Origin: Sapria himalayana
Taxonomy: Eukaryota; Streptophyta; Magnoliopsida; Malpighiales; Rafflesiaceae
Length of the DNA stretch: 64,000 bases
NCBI GenBank assembly: GCA_029783825.1
Contig: JAREIK010009642.1
Span: 1-64,000 of the forward strand
Direction of reading: 5' to 3'
The notes under the pieces are model-generated. The model searched no databases. It was not told where the DNA came from and saw nothing but the letters and a program-made list of their open reading frames with translations. Position 1 is the stretch's first letter; each line of letters starts with the position of its first letter. Positions 63,193 to 64,000 of the stretch are shown here, in pieces. The position numbers and the translations under genes are program-made.

Positions 63193-64000
63193 ATAACACG
63201 GATAGGTAGAGATCTAAATAGAGAGATAAATGGATAGATAGACAGACAAATAGATTAATAGACAAATAGTGAGATATATATATAAATATATAGAAAGATA
63301 CACAAATAGATGATAGATTATTAGAGAGAGAAAGATAGAAATTTAGATAAATAGAAAGAAAGAAAGAAAGATACACTAATAGATAGAAAGTTAGATAATC
63401 ATAGAGACAGGCATATAGATAGATAGATAGATTGTCATATATATAGAAAAACTAATAGATAGATAGATAGATAAATATACAGATAGAAAGATTGACATAT
63501 ATATAGGTGTATATATATAGAAAGATAGATGGATACATTGATAGACAGATAAACAAATAGATCAATAAAAAGAAAAAACGATACACAAATAGATAGATAT
63601 ATAGATACACATATACATAGATAAATAAAGATTGATAGATAACAGACAGATATATTGATAGATAGATAGATAGCTATATAGATAGATAGATAGCTATATA
63701 GATAGATAGATAGATAGCTATATAGATAGATAGATATACTAAAAGATAGACTGAAAGACAAATAGACAGATAGACAAATAGATAGATAGATAGATTGACA
63801 TATTGAAAGACATATGATAGACAGATAAATAGATAGATAAATAGATAATTAGTTATAAATATAGATAGATTGATAGAAATATAGATAGATAAACAAATAG
63901 GAAAAAAGATAGATAGATAGACAAATAGATGGACAGACAAATGGATAGACAGATGAACAGACAAATATACAGAAAGAAAGAAAGTTCAATAGATAGATAG
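63193..64000. repeat. Degenerate (GATA)n/(GACA)n array, running off the window
   Basis: Same repeat as 45253-62990 but inverted: GATAGATA with GACA, AATA, GAAA and TATA variants up to the last base. Includes a local triplet of a 29-bp phrase, TAGATAGATAGATAGCTATA, at 63660-63730. Minus-strand open frames of YLSIYLSI type are artefacts. Confidence 0.93.

Noticed and set aside
31780..64000. Minus-strand open frames at 32154-32550 and 63155-63964
   Set aside because: The same artefact from the inverted GATA orientation of the array.
1..64000. CRISPR array, bacterial operon or prophage
   Set aside because: Tandem repeats here are directly adjoining units without unique spacers, and all recognisable genes are plant transposon or plant gene relics with introns.
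1..64000. tRNA, rRNA or small nuclear RNA genes
   Set aside because: I looked for conserved T-loop and box-like sequences and found none convincing. A covariance-model search would settle it.

Overview
The window is a gene-poor, repeat-dominated stretch of a flowering-plant nuclear genome. I see no intact gene. The evidence for a plant is the mix of decayed hAT, CACTA (En/Spm) and Ty1-Copia elements, plus broken fragments of two plant gene families: an ARIA/ABAP1-like armadillo-repeat protein and a leucine-rich-repeat-type receptor kinase. The species cannot be read from the sequence. Long AT-rich, heavily mutated stretches suggest old intergenic heterochromatin.

Layout. 1-4785: GC-rich trinucleotide array, split by a 3.47 kb hAT element (hAT-1, + strand, recognisable termini, broken transposase). 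4786-9740: AT-rich spacer with one exon-like patch and a CAC-rich low-complexity block. 9740-11330: Copia integrase/reverse-transcriptase relic (minus strand). 11439-11650: 17-bp minisatellite. 11990-14327: hAT-2 transposase relic of another hAT branch (minus). 14328-19380: hAT-3, a relative of hAT-1 (minus), whose 3' end (dimerisation domain plus GC-rich subterminal block) was repeatedly tandem-duplicated. 21735-22988: small CACTA element made mostly of subterminal repeats. 23270-24860: TAACTATA-type satellite. 25130-25432: pyrimidine tract. 25825-31503: CACTA relic with both Tnp2-like and TnpA-like genes, full of stops. 31744-32645: palindrome and GATA array. 32646-45252: a 12.6 kb composite bounded by two inverted CACTA 3' ends (arms about 640 bp); inside lie a receptor-kinase fragment and five ARIA-like exons with introns. 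45253-62990: about 17.7 kb of degenerate (TATC)n/(TGTC)n with nested higher-order duplications. 63120-64000: fold-back junction, then the same repeat in the opposite orientation.

The most unusual structure is the 31.7-64.0 kb half. The tetranucleotide array switches strand three times: at a perfect 32-bp palindrome, across the CACTA-bounded composite, and at an imperfect hairpin near 63.16 kb. The composite's inverted arms continue outward into the array in mirror orientation. This fits inverted duplication of a [CACTA 3' end + TATC array] locus, with captured gene fragments in the spacer. Nothing here looks like an intact, functioning new system. The interest is structural: transposon-driven capture, fold-back duplication and microsatellite expansion. 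Copy comparisons were made by eye, and no alignment or database search was run.
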